From Candidatus Mailhella excrementigallinarum (GTDB lineage Bacteria > Desulfobacterota > Desulfovibrionia > Desulfovibrionales > Desulfovibrionaceae): a DNA stretch of 43,471 nucleotides. This document shows positions 32,898-40,808 of the stretch, one piece after another. The stretch's first letter is position 1; each line of letters begins with the position of its first letter. Where the stretch lies: assembly GCA_944324075.1 (NCBI GenBank), contig CALUUZ010000024.1, positions 1-43,471 on the forward strand. The letters run 5' to 3'. Position numbers and translations under genes: made by a program. The notes below the pieces were generated by a model. It did not search any database. It was not told the origin of the DNA and saw nothing but the letters and a program-made list of their open reading frames with translations.

Positions 32898-33155
32898 TCA
32901 TTGGTAATGTGTTCTACATGATAAAATTTCTATACATTCACCTTTGATACGGTAGACGAGGCGGTTTGTTTCAGCAATCCGGCGACTCCAAAAACCTTGA
33001 AGTTCATATTTCAGAGGTTCTGGCTTTCCAATTCCCTCATACTGATTTTTGTCTATATCTTTTAGTAACAGGTTGATTCGCTTCAATATCTTTTTGTCCT
33101 GGCTTTGCCAGTAAACATAATCCTCCCATGCCAAATCAGACCAGACCTTAATCAT
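32898..33155 (-). CDS. yoeB: Toxin, YoeB/Txe family
   Basis: 85 residues: MIKVWSDLAWEDYVYWQSQD, later INLLLKDIDKNQYEGIGKPE and LQGFWSRRIAETNRLVYRI, ending SCRTHYQ. This is the full YoeB layout, a ribosome-dependent mRNase, with the catalytic-type Glu, Arg and C-terminal His in place. It overlaps its antitoxin by four bases (ATGA). Confidence 0.95.
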   Translation of the reverse strand: MIKVWSDLAWEDYVYWQSQDKKILKRINLLLKDIDKNQYEGIGKPEPLKYELQGFWSRRIAETNRLVYRIKGECIEILSCRTHYQ

Positions 33156-33418
33156 TGCACGTCCTCAAGCAAATCATGCTGGACACCTTTTCCCGCATCA
33201 AGTTGGGCGACAGCTTCCCGAAGACGACGCATATTGGTTTCGCTGTAAAAGGGATCATGAGGAGCGGAAATTTCAAATGGGATACGGCGTTCTCTGACCA
33301 GTGTTTTAACAAAAATGTTAACAGCGGTTGAAGGCGTCATCCCAAAATCCGCACACAGATCATCGAACTGCTTTTTAAGGTTGGCATCCATACGTACATT
33401 TAAGGTTGTTTGTGTCAT
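33152..33418 (-). CDS. Antitoxin, RelB/DinJ type
   Basis: 88 residues: MTQTTLNVRMDANLKKQFDD, then LCADFGMTPSTAVNIFVKTL, a clear ribbon-helix-helix start of the RelB/DinJ group, with a C-terminal toxin-binding tail. ATG with AGGAGCAACC upstream. A TGACAATG/CATTGTCA inverted repeat at about 33436-33467 overlaps the promoter region and suits autoregulation. Confidence 0.93.
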   Translation of the reverse strand: MTQTTLNVRMDANLKKQFDDLCADFGMTPSTAVNIFVKTLVRERRIPFEISAPHDPFYSETNMRRLREAVAQLDAGKGVQHDLLEDVQ

Positions 33419-33435
33419 GGTTGCTCCTTTTTACT

Positions 33436-33467
33436 GACAATGTGTTATTAATCATGAGCATTGTCAA
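33436..33467 (-). promoter_or_regulatory. Promoter/operator of the YoeB module
   Basis: TGACAATG and CATTGTCA form an 8-bp perfect inverted repeat with a 16-base centre. On the minus strand TTGACA is part of it, with CACATT 17 bases on as a weak -10 box. It overlaps the start of the intergenic gap after the ERF stop. Confidence 0.5.
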
Positions 33468-33474
33468 TACAATA

Positions 33475-34179
33475 TCAGGCAATATCAGCATACTTCCACC
33501 AGAGCCTCTGCTGCTGGTTCCATGTGAACCCTGCCGCCATGAGCAATGTCTTCTTGCTGGCCGTTTCACCCCTGGCAATGATGCAGGGCCTCCCGTCCTG
33601 CGTCTGGACTGTATGGTAAGTGACCCCATCCAGTTTTGGCAAATTTTTAGAATCGCCTGCGGCTCGTTTTAAGGCTCCCAAATTCTTGGTTGCAGGTGTC
33701 GAGTTGTCCGAAGGCTCTTTTTGTCTCTGCGGGCTTCCTGCGCCTCTTCTTTGGGTTGTAGCCGTTTGTGGGCTGATTTTGGCGCTTTCTCCATCATCGT
33801 CCTCTGTCACGATACCGAGCATGGCACACAGGCTGTAGCGTCTGGCATAGGTAATCGCTGACCCCATGCCCTGCGGATCGTTTTTCGGCAGAGGGATGAC
33901 TGCCATTGAAGAAATCCATTGTCCTGACTCCGCATGGATGAGTCTTGTTTCCAGTCCGATATGTCCCGCCCCCAATTCAACGGGGGCAGGACACGGAAGT
34001 TGAGTGAACAGTATTCCCTGTGAGAGCAGGGCGTCACGGCATGACTCCATAACGCTGTTGAGAGTTGCATAATTGCTTCTGGTGAAAGGATTTGTGGCAT
34101 CCTTCATGGCGGGACGGATGCCTTGCTGTACCTGAAGCATGGCCCTGGATAATTCCGTAATGTCCTGAGACTGATTCAT
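33475..34179 (-). CDS. ERF-family single-strand annealing protein
   Basis: 234 residues, ATG with AAGGAGG five bases upstream. The N-terminal half matches the ERF family: LSRAMLQVQQGIRPAMKDAT, YATLNSVMESCRDALLSQGI, and GSAITYARRYSLCAMLGIVT, the conserved 'ITYARRY' block. The C-terminal half is a linker plus a small aromatic-rich domain (TWNQQQRLWWKYAD). ERF proteins anneal single strands in phage and ICE recombination. The Fe-S nuclease gene a little downstream is the probable partner. A terminator-like hairpin sits in the leader. Confidence 0.92.
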   Translation of the reverse strand: MNQSQDITELSRAMLQVQQGIRPAMKDATNPFTRSNYATLNSVMESCRDALLSQGILFTQLPCPAPVELGAGHIGLETRLIHAESGQWISSMAVIPLPKNDPQGMGSAITYARRYSLCAMLGIVTEDDDGESAKISPQTATTQRRGAGSPQRQKEPSDNSTPATKNLGALKRAAGDSKNLPKLDGVTYHTVQTQDGRPCIIARGETASKKTLLMAAGFTWNQQQRLWWKYADIA

Positions 34180-34193
34180 GGAGCCTCCTTAAA

Positions 34194-34221
34194 TGAAAAA
34201 AGCCTTGTTATGACAAGGCTT
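34194..34221 (-). terminator. Terminator hairpin between the XRE gene and ERF (possible attenuator)
   Basis: On the minus strand AAGCCTTG-TCATAA-CAAGGCTT with a T6 run, ending about 15 bases before the ERF start codon. It ends the XRE transcript. A TATAAT-like box just upstream (about 34235) would place it inside an ERF leader instead. Confidence 0.75.
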
Positions 34222-34263
34222 GTATCTATTTCTTTATATTATATATAACTGAATAATATTTGA

Positions 34264-34623
34264 TCAGCGTTTTTTGTTCAGCTTTTTCAGTGTGTAGACT
34301 GTGTTTTCAATAAGCTCCATAACAATATCCTGCATCTCCGGCGGGATTTCATCAAGCATATAACAGAGTTCCTGCGCTTTTGCATACGAAGGCGAGTCCG
34401 TCTGACGAAACAGGTCGGCCACCGAGCATTCGAGATAATCGGCAATCTGTTGGAGCCGTGACATTTTCGGAGCAATGGTGCCTTTTTCCATGCGGGAAAG
34501 AGAGTGCTGCTCAATCCCCAGAAGTTTGGCAAATTCGGCCTGTGTCAGCCCCTTGCGCTGCCTGCGTTTCATAATGGCATTCCCAACAAGCACACTGAGA
34601 TTTTCTCTAATGATTTCAGGCAA
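34264..34623 (-). CDS. XRE-family transcriptional regulator
   Basis: 119 residues. The start codon is TTG at 34623, supported by AAAGGAG seven bases upstream. The helix-turn-helix spans about residues 12-65: RKGLTQAEFAKLLGIEQHSL, then SRMEKGTIAPKMSRLQQIAD. The C-terminal part (LCYMLDEIPPEMQDIVMELI) is a helical dimerisation tail. It lies divergent to the small membrane-protein/WYL operon, with about 380 bases between, so it may regulate itself and either flank. Confidence 0.92.
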   Translation of the reverse strand: MPEIIRENLSVLVGNAIMKRRQRKGLTQAEFAKLLGIEQHSLSRMEKGTIAPKMSRLQQIADYLECSVADLFRQTDSPSYAKAQELCYMLDEIPPEMQDIVMELIENTVYTLKKLNKKR

Positions 34624-35007
34624 ATGCTTACTCCTTTTTTAAGTGAAAAGCGTACCGCAAACTTAAACAGGAGCAAGAGAAAAACGTAAAACGCTCGTTC
34701 AGTAACTTGATAAGGATAGGTTGTAAATGATATCTGAATAAGCAGTCCTGAAGCGAGAATAAAATTTGGGGCTGTAAGAAACGTGTTGATGTCGTCAAAC
34801 TGACTGGTTGGCTGATCTCCTGAGCGGACAGAGGGTTACCTCAGCCATAGCGTATTGGAAACTGATGTAACTTGTTCGATTAGAGAAAGTTCATGCCGCT
34901 TTTCTAATATGGTTTTTAAAAATATGTAAAATTCCGTATAACGGAAAGTTTTTGCTGTAGGTTCCAGACAGGCAAGTGGCATAAATTTTCAAACAAGGAG
35001 TTTCACA
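34624..35007. promoter_or_regulatory. Divergent regulatory region
   Basis: Separates the XRE gene from the candidate system operon. Contains a TTCCG-TATAA-CGGAA palindrome at about 34934-34948 and a GGCTGA/TCAGCC pair at about 34810-34846, which may be operators or leader structure. No gene. Promoters for both sides must be here but cannot be fixed by eye. Confidence 0.5.
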
Positions 35008-35148
35008 ATGGGTGTTTTGAGGTCTTTGCTTGTCGGCGCAATAACCGGTGCTGTGGCTCTTGGGGTAGTATCCGGCGTTGTAACCTGGTTCTTTGGGGAT
35101 GAGGATGACGACGACTCGTCCTGCGAATTCGATACGGAAGAGGACTAG
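35008..35148 (+). CDS. 46-residue membrane protein with acidic tail
   Basis: ATG with AAGGAG seven bases upstream. The protein opens MGVLRSLLVGAITGAVALGV, a hydrophobic glycine-rich helix of about 25 residues, then WFFG and a strongly acidic tail (DEDDDDSSCEFDTEED). The stop is two bases before the next ATG, so it is co-translated with the following gene. Unknown family; first gene of the candidate system. Confidence 0.7.
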   Translation: MGVLRSLLVGAITGAVALGVVSGVVTWFFGDEDDDDSSCEFDTEED

Positions 35149-35150
35149 CC

Positions 35151-35768
35151 ATGATTCCTCTCGCCTTTCTCGGTGGAGCCCTTGTGGGCGCGGCAGGTCT
35201 GTTATCGGTAGCTTTGCTGGATGCCAAAGAGACGGAATCGTCCTTCCCCTCATCGCTGAAGAATCTGGAGTCTCTTGATGATGAGGAAGTTACCAGCCTT
35301 CTTCTTGATTATTCAATCGCGGCAAATCTTTTGAGCGCAAAATGTAACATGCTTGAATTTGAAAGTGTTGGCCTGCACCTTACATCATTCAAAAAGGATG
35401 ATGACAGCCTGTTCCAGAAAGCGGCTAATACTGTTTATGACGGCCTCGCAAGAACAGGCAGAAGTATGCGGTGTAACCAGCTTGGACGCCTGAAGGATGA
35501 GGCAGTTAATCTGTACAGGCGATATCATGGGGTTTTCAAACAGGCGAATGCTCTTTTGTGTGAACGCGGAATGTCTCCTGTTGATTTGCGGCCTCTCCGT
35601 GCAGGCGTCAGAAAAGTATCCATCAATAATGCAATAGACAACGATGACTGGTACCTCGATTTTGATGCGGCTGCGGATAACATCCGCACGTTTCTCGAAA
35701 ATTCATCAGCGATTGCCGAGCAGCTCATTGCCATTTTTGAAGGCAGGGAGAACAGTTCCGCACATTAG
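35151..35768 (+). CDS. Membrane-anchored hypothetical protein
   Basis: 205 residues. The N-terminal helix PLAFLGGALVGAAGLLSVAL (residues 3-22) resembles that of the preceding small protein and of the VIT-VWA protein downstream (glycine/alanine-rich anchor). The rest is soluble and helical: SLDDEEVTSLLLDYSIAANL, GRLKDEAVNLYRRYHGVFKQ. No known motif. The start is three bases after the preceding stop, likely coupled. Function unknown; the shared anchor suggests it belongs to the same complex. Confidence 0.75.
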   Translation: MIPLAFLGGALVGAAGLLSVALLDAKETESSFPSSLKNLESLDDEEVTSLLLDYSIAANLLSAKCNMLEFESVGLHLTSFKKDDDSLFQKAANTVYDGLARTGRSMRCNQLGRLKDEAVNLYRRYHGVFKQANALLCERGMSPVDLRPLRAGVRKVSINNAIDNDDWYLDFDAAADNIRTFLENSSAIAEQLIAIFEGRENSSAH

Positions 35769-35934
35769 GAAGAAGGCGTCTATGTTTGTTCCTTCACGTT
35801 ATACTCTTTTACGAAATGATCAGTGTCTTTCGCTTTGTCAAAGTAGGAAAATATGTGCGGGGGCGAGCGGTATAAACATTGAGCATCCTTGTACGCGTTC
35901 CTGATGCGAAACGCGTACACGTGTCACGATAGCA
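35769..35934 (+). promoter_or_regulatory. Intergenic gap with inverted repeat before the WYL gene
   Basis: TGTACGCGTT (35890-35899) and AACGCGTACA (35910-35919) form a perfect 10-bp inverted repeat 15 bases before the WYL start: a candidate operator for autoregulation. A 40-codon frame at 35782-35904 is probably accidental. Confidence 0.6.
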
Positions 35935-36909
35935 ATGATCAAACAAGATATTGACGCCACTCCGGGAGCAAAGCTCCTTCGACTCTTCCAGAAACTCATG
36001 CTGGATGGACGCAGGCATTTTCAGCAAGATCTCGCGGAGGAACTCAACTGCTCGGCGCAGACGGTCATGCGCCTGATTGCCGAAATTGAAGGAGTTATCG
36101 GCGCAAGTCTGGAAACAGGTCTGGATAGGCACCGCCGCTGGTATCAGATAAAAGCGATCTCTCGAAACCGTCTTGGTCTGGAATTTGAGGAATTGCGGTA
36201 TCTATCCATTTGCCGAGATCTGGCAACACCGTATCTGCCGGAACAGGTAGTGAAGCGGGTGGATGAAAGTATCTTCAATTTTTCCATGCTTATGGCGGAT
36301 CAGGCTTTCGCGGAGCGGGAGAAAGTGCAGAAGCGGCAGTTCGCCTTTTTCAGCAAGGGCAGGATAGATTATTCCCCGTATTTTGAGCAGATCGAGCTTC
36401 TGATTCAGGCAATGGAAGAAAAGCGTATCTGCCTGGTGCGTTATAAGGCGGCGGGTAAGAGTCAGGCTAAAGAACACCGTTTCGCGGTCAGTCGCATCAT
36501 CAGCATGAACAATGCGCTCTATGCCCTTGGGGCCGGTGTGACTGAAGATTTCAAAAAGCTCCGCCATCTTACCAGTCTGGCCGTTCACAGAATCAGGGAG
36601 GTCATTCTTACGGATAAACCCGTTTTGTTTGACATTCCAGAGAACGATCCCGGCATGTTCGGTTTGCCCTGGCATGAGCCGCGCACGTTCCGCATTCGCT
36701 TCAAACCCGGCAAAGCGGCTGACTATGTGCGGGAACGGATATGGGCCGACCAGCAAAAACTGGAAGAAATGAATGATGGTGGCGTGCTGCTGGAACTGAC
36801 TACGCGGAGCGAACCGGAAATAACGGCATGGGTGCGGAGTTTTGGGGAAGATGCGGAATTGCTCTTTGATGCAGCCAAGAATGACGGAGATATACATGTA
36901 CGACGATAG
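35935..36909 (+). CDS. HTH-WYL transcriptional regulator
   Basis: 324 residues. A helix-turn-helix at about 15-60 (RHFQQDLAEELNCSAQTVMR, LIAEIEGVIGASLE), then a helical linker. A WYL-type domain at about 150-230 follows (KRICLVRYKAAGKSQAKEHR, SRIISMNNALYALGAGVTED) and a C-terminal WCX-like extension. The WYL tripeptide itself is not conserved; LYAL takes its place. WYL proteins bind nucleic acids or nucleotides and often regulate defence operons (BrxR and CapW are examples). Its end overlaps the next gene by 14 bases. The ribosome site is weak, so the start could be a few codons further on. Confidence 0.88.
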   Translation: MIKQDIDATPGAKLLRLFQKLMLDGRRHFQQDLAEELNCSAQTVMRLIAEIEGVIGASLETGLDRHRRWYQIKAISRNRLGLEFEELRYLSICRDLATPYLPEQVVKRVDESIFNFSMLMADQAFAEREKVQKRQFAFFSKGRIDYSPYFEQIELLIQAMEEKRICLVRYKAAGKSQAKEHRFAVSRIISMNNALYALGAGVTEDFKKLRHLTSLAVHRIREVILTDKPVLFDIPENDPGMFGLPWHEPRTFRIRFKPGKAADYVRERIWADQQKLEEMNDGGVLLELTTRSEPEITAWVRSFGEDAELLFDAAKNDGDIHVRR

Positions 36910-38443
36910 CGTGGAAAAGAAATACGAGAAAGCCTTTGAACAGGCCGGTTATCTTCAACCAGGGTTTGCCGCCAATGCAAAGCGGGAAATGGCCCAAATG
37001 GTGGAAATAATGGCGCGTAGCCATGAAAATATGGACAGCATCCTGTCAACCAACCAGAATGCCGCAGTAAAGGGCGGCTTTATGGCTGAAGAATTTCATG
37101 CTGAAACATTTAATCTGGATGCTACTCTGAAGAGTGATAATGCCAGGGCCTATACAGACAGATATGAAGAATGGGATAATCTTGAATGGAATGGTGCAAA
37201 ACTGCGCAAAAATGATGTACCAGACATTGCGGTGAGTAGGGATGGCAAAGTTACGACCACAACCCAGGCCAAGTATTATGATTCTGCTGAAAAGACAGCT
37301 GCCGAAATGTCTCAGACAAGTGACGGCAAGATCAAATATGAAAAGGTCGATCAACTGCTTGGGCCGGAGGATCAGGTAAATCGACAGTATAAGCAAGTTC
37401 CGGGTGAAAGCAAACCTGTTGCAACTACAACTATTCGTGACCATGCCAAAGCCAAGGCCAAGGCACTGCAAGCTAGAAATGGGGATAAAACTGAAATTGA
37501 AGCCTATCGGCAAACTGCGAAAAAGAATACGGACAAACTGACAGATGAGAAGTCATCTTCCACCGCGCTCTCCAAAGACGACGCCAACAAGCTTGGCTCT
37601 GGAGATAAAAGCAAGTTAGAGAAAATTGAATCTGAATATCAGACAAAATCTACGCTCAAACAGATGGGCAATGCCGCAGTGGGCGCTGCCGCCATGTCCG
37701 CTGTCGTAAGTGGTTCCATGAATACTGTCCGTTATATTCAGCTTGCCAGAGAAGGACGGCTTACAGCGGCAGAAGCCACGATAAAAATTGTGAGTGAAAC
37801 CGTAGCCGCCGCAGCCGACAGCGCCGTTAAAGCTTCCGCAAATGCCGGCGTGCAAAGCTTGATGGTACGCTACGGCTCGGAAAAAGTTGCTATGGAGGTG
37901 TTGGCAAAGCAGGGGCTGAAATCCATGATGAAGTCCAACGCCGTCACTGTTGGCGTGGTCTGTGCCGTCGATGCGGTCAAGGATCTTGTGCTCCTTGGTA
38001 TGGGTAACCTTACCAAGGAAGAATTTTTTGAGCACCAGGGCAAAGGCTTGATGACAACCTCGGCCGGTGTCGTTGGTGGCTCTTTGGGAATGGCAGGTGC
38101 GACTTCGATTGCCACTGTTTTGGGGGCGGGTTCAGGAAGTCTTGCCATGACTGCGGCAAGCCTTGTCGGTGCTTTGTCTGGCAGCATGATTGCCGGACTC
38201 GCCATGAGCTTGGCCACCGAAAACGGCGTTGAAAACCCCTATAAAGACCTTGTAAGCAACACAGTCACTCTGCACGCTGCCGCTAGAGAGCTGGACAGTG
38301 TTTCGCGGGTGGCCCTCCAAACTCAGACTTTTTTCCTCCAATACCTTCAGGCGGATGCAGAGTTGGAAGAAGCCCTACAAGATCAGTTTGACCGAATAGA
38401 TCAGGCCGGAGCCCGTGCTCTTGATGCCATAAACAGGATATAA
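36896..38443 (+). CDS. Putative effector: PD-(D/Q)XK-like domain plus glycine-rich membrane segments
   Basis: 515 residues. ATG at 36896 with GGAG seven bases upstream, inside the end of the WYL gene; the frame to 36842 is rejected. The N-terminal region contains GGFMAEEFHAETFNLDA (residues 60-76) and then VPDIAVSRDG...TQAKYY with D110, Q124 and K126, a pattern like PD-(D/E)XK nucleases (E65/E66, D, QxK). A Lys-rich hydrophilic linker follows. The C-terminal half has long Gly/Ala/Ser-rich hydrophobic segments, about residues 255-280 and 383-440 (for example GVVGGSLGMAGATSIATVLG), that could insert into a membrane. The end is a helical tail. The family is unknown to me. Predicted effector, but both the nuclease and the membrane assignments are inference. 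Confidence 0.75.
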   Translation: MYDDSVEKKYEKAFEQAGYLQPGFAANAKREMAQMVEIMARSHENMDSILSTNQNAAVKGGFMAEEFHAETFNLDATLKSDNARAYTDRYEEWDNLEWNGAKLRKNDVPDIAVSRDGKVTTTTQAKYYDSAEKTAAEMSQTSDGKIKYEKVDQLLGPEDQVNRQYKQVPGESKPVATTTIRDHAKAKAKALQARNGDKTEIEAYRQTAKKNTDKLTDEKSSSTALSKDDANKLGSGDKSKLEKIESEYQTKSTLKQMGNAAVGAAAMSAVVSGSMNTVRYIQLAREGRLTAAEATIKIVSETVAAAADSAVKASANAGVQSLMVRYGSEKVAMEVLAKQGLKSMMKSNAVTVGVVCAVDAVKDLVLLGMGNLTKEEFFEHQGKGLMTTSAGVVGGSLGMAGATSIATVLGAGSGSLAMTAASLVGALSGSMIAGLAMSLATENGVENPYKDLVSNTVTLHAAARELDSVSRVALQTQTFFLQYLQADAELEEALQDQFDRIDQAGARALDAINRI

Positions 38444-38453
38444 GGAGTTTATC

Positions 38454-40706
38454 ATGTCTCTTATTATGAATGAAGCAGAAGTGAAGCAGATAGATTCCAA
38501 AGTGGAGCAAATGATGGATTGGGCCAAGGCCCGACAGGCAGAAGCCGAACAGTTGGCCCTGGATTCGGCACGACTCATTTCCTGTACTTCGGAACGGATG
38601 GAGCGCCTGAGCAACCAGGGATTTTTCAAGCGTTGCTGGAGTCGCTTCACGGGTGAGGCGGGAGGCATGGAGCGCGCCAATGCCAGTGATTTGTCACAAA
38701 TGCAGAAGATGGCATTCAGCTATATTAATATGTTGCAGGAGCAAGAGTTACTTATGGCTCACTCCATGCTTGCTTTGAAAAATAATCTGCTATCTTTGTC
38801 TATCAAAGAAGAAGAAACACGCAACCTTGTCGGAATACTTGCACAACGTACTCTTGATCGTTTTGAAAAATTGGAAAGTCGCGTTGAGCAGCTTGAAATT
38901 TCAACAAACTTACAGGGATGGCTTCTTGGTCTGGAGGAGCGTGATTACGATAAAAAATTTCCGACTGAATATATGAGGTTTTTTCAGATTATCAATGATT
39001 TTTATTCCATCAAAAATGATAATTGGAATTATAACGATTATATATTTATGCGAAAATCAATTCGCATTATTGGATTAAATCCAAAACAAAAAATTTCATT
39101 AAATGAATTTATAGACCATTTAATAGATGAAATTCAATTGGAAGAAGTTGGATTTAATCGTTATCGTGAAGCTATTACGCTAACTGCCCCAACTAATATA
39201 GAAAATTATAGCAAGTATTCTATTGATAATATATCTTCTCCTGTTTTTGCGGCTATGCATGAATTGAATATTCAGTATATGGATTGTCGTGATATGATAG
39301 AAGAAATTCAGGATGAATTAAATTGTAATTTTTCAGATGCACTGAAAAAAATATTAAAAAAATGCATTTCTAATTTGAATGTAAATATTAATTATGCATT
39401 ACCGTTAGCTGAAACAGCGATGGAGATTATTGGGAGCATGCGCCTTGTAAATTTACTCAAAAATTACGACAATCATATATGTAGTAATATAAATCAAGAA
39501 CAAATGGAAATCAGTCAGTATGTACAAGATGAAAATACTGAGTGCGACTCAGCAACAAGTTTAGAGGAATTTAATACCATAAATTTAGACATACGAGAGG
39601 TTAGCGAGTGTCCATTTGATATACATGGTATAAAATTTTTATGTATGAATACAGAAAAATGTTTATTTTACTCTTTGAAAACAAATGAATATTATGTATA
39701 TTCTATATTAGATAATTCATGGAGCATAATTGAAATTCCTAAAATTTTTAGGTTTTCTAATAATATTATTGAGATTTATATATATATGGATAATCTCAAA
39801 ATTAAATATATAAATAATATTTTTGTATTGTGGAATAAAATACATTATAAAAAAATAATATTTTATTCTTATAACTGCATAGATTGGAATATTATAGATT
39901 TGTCTAATGATTACAAATTTGACAGTATTGAAGATATAGTTTTCTGTAATGATAAATATATAATTTATACACAAACAAAATCACACTATTCATATATTGA
40001 GAAAGGACTAGTTTGGGATTCATCAAAAACTGATTCCACATATGGTAGCACTTTTTTTGAAGCGGATAGTTTAGATTCTAAATGGAGAATATGTGAGAAT
40101 ATAAATTTACCAAAAGGATATTATATTGAGCGTGATATTTTCTCTAATACTAATATGATGATGTATGAAGTCTTAGGAGATTCTGAATATTGTCGTAGAA
40201 AACCATGTTCTAAATGTACTAATTATACTGTAATATCAAATAACAATAAGATATTTTGGTCTTCACTTAAATATAATCGTAATTCAGTATTAAAATATAA
40301 TTGTATGTATACAGATGACTTATTTTTTGGAAAATATGGAATTCTATATTGTAAAGATAATATAAATTCATATTTATATATTGATAAATTAGACGAATTG
40401 TCAAATATTCAATATGAAGGATCAGGAAAAATATCTTTTCAGGAAAAAATTAATTTAATGTATAACGATAATATACAAAAAGGATATTTTGTTAATATGT
40501 TAAAATTAAATATTAATTATAATGGAAATAATGAATTTAATTTTGACAATATTGATATACATTGGGGAGAAAATGAATTCGTTTTTATTGCCGATTCAAG
40601 ATTTATGATTGTAAAAGTGACTAAGACATATGATATCAATAAAGATGGTATAAATGAAAATAATAATGTAAGTGAAGTAGTATATAAAAAATTAGAAATT
40701 ATGTAA
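38454..40706 (+). CDS. Coiled-coil protein with A+T-rich propeller-like C-terminal region
   Basis: 750 residues, ATG with AAGGAG six bases upstream, ten bases after the preceding stop. Residues 1-165 are helical coiled coil (AEVKQIDSKVEQMMDWAKAR, EQELLMAHSMLALKNNLLSL, RFEKLESRVEQLEIS) with codon use like its neighbours. From about residue 165 (base 38,950) to the end the DNA becomes very A+T-rich. The C-terminal third shows repeats of the type 'IIFYSYNCIDWNIIDL...IEDIVFCNDKYIIYT', resembling the 'S-x-D-G-x-x-W' blades of beta-propellers. A cysteine pair cluster (CRRKPCSKCTN) occurs near residue 580. No enzyme motif. Probable sensor/adaptor whose recognition part has been exchanged; inference only. 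Confidence 0.8.
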   Translation: MSLIMNEAEVKQIDSKVEQMMDWAKARQAEAEQLALDSARLISCTSERMERLSNQGFFKRCWSRFTGEAGGMERANASDLSQMQKMAFSYINMLQEQELLMAHSMLALKNNLLSLSIKEEETRNLVGILAQRTLDRFEKLESRVEQLEISTNLQGWLLGLEERDYDKKFPTEYMRFFQIINDFYSIKNDNWNYNDYIFMRKSIRIIGLNPKQKISLNEFIDHLIDEIQLEEVGFNRYREAITLTAPTNIENYSKYSIDNISSPVFAAMHELNIQYMDCRDMIEEIQDELNCNFSDALKKILKKCISNLNVNINYALPLAETAMEIIGSMRLVNLLKNYDNHICSNINQEQMEISQYVQDENTECDSATSLEEFNTINLDIREVSECPFDIHGIKFLCMNTEKCLFYSLKTNEYYVYSILDNSWSIIEIPKIFRFSNNIIEIYIYMDNLKIKYINNIFVLWNKIHYKKIIFYSYNCIDWNIIDLSNDYKFDSIEDIVFCNDKYIIYTQTKSHYSYIEKGLVWDSSKTDSTYGSTFFEADSLDSKWRICENINLPKGYYIERDIFSNTNMMMYEVLGDSEYCRRKPCSKCTNYTVISNNNKIFWSSLKYNRNSVLKYNCMYTDDLFFGKYGILYCKDNINSYLYIDKLDELSNIQYEGSGKISFQEKINLMYNDNIQKGYFVNMLKLNINYNGNNEFNFDNIDIHWGENEFVFIADSRFMIVKVTKTYDINKDGINENNNVSEVVYKKLEIM

Positions 40707-40808
40707 CTATATATAATGTTTTATTACACTTTAAAATTTGCCTAAATGCAACGCCTGTGTGATCATGTATCACAGCATCTTTTAATTGTTCTATTCACTG
40801 GAGGTGTT
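40707..40808 (+). promoter_or_regulatory. Gap before the VIT-VWA gene with inverted repeat
   Basis: A 102-base A+T-rich gap with TGTGAT-CATGT-ATCACA at about 40757-40773, a small inverted repeat that may be an operator or leader hairpin. The ribosome site CTGGAGG is at its end. A separate promoter here is possible. Confidence 0.45.
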
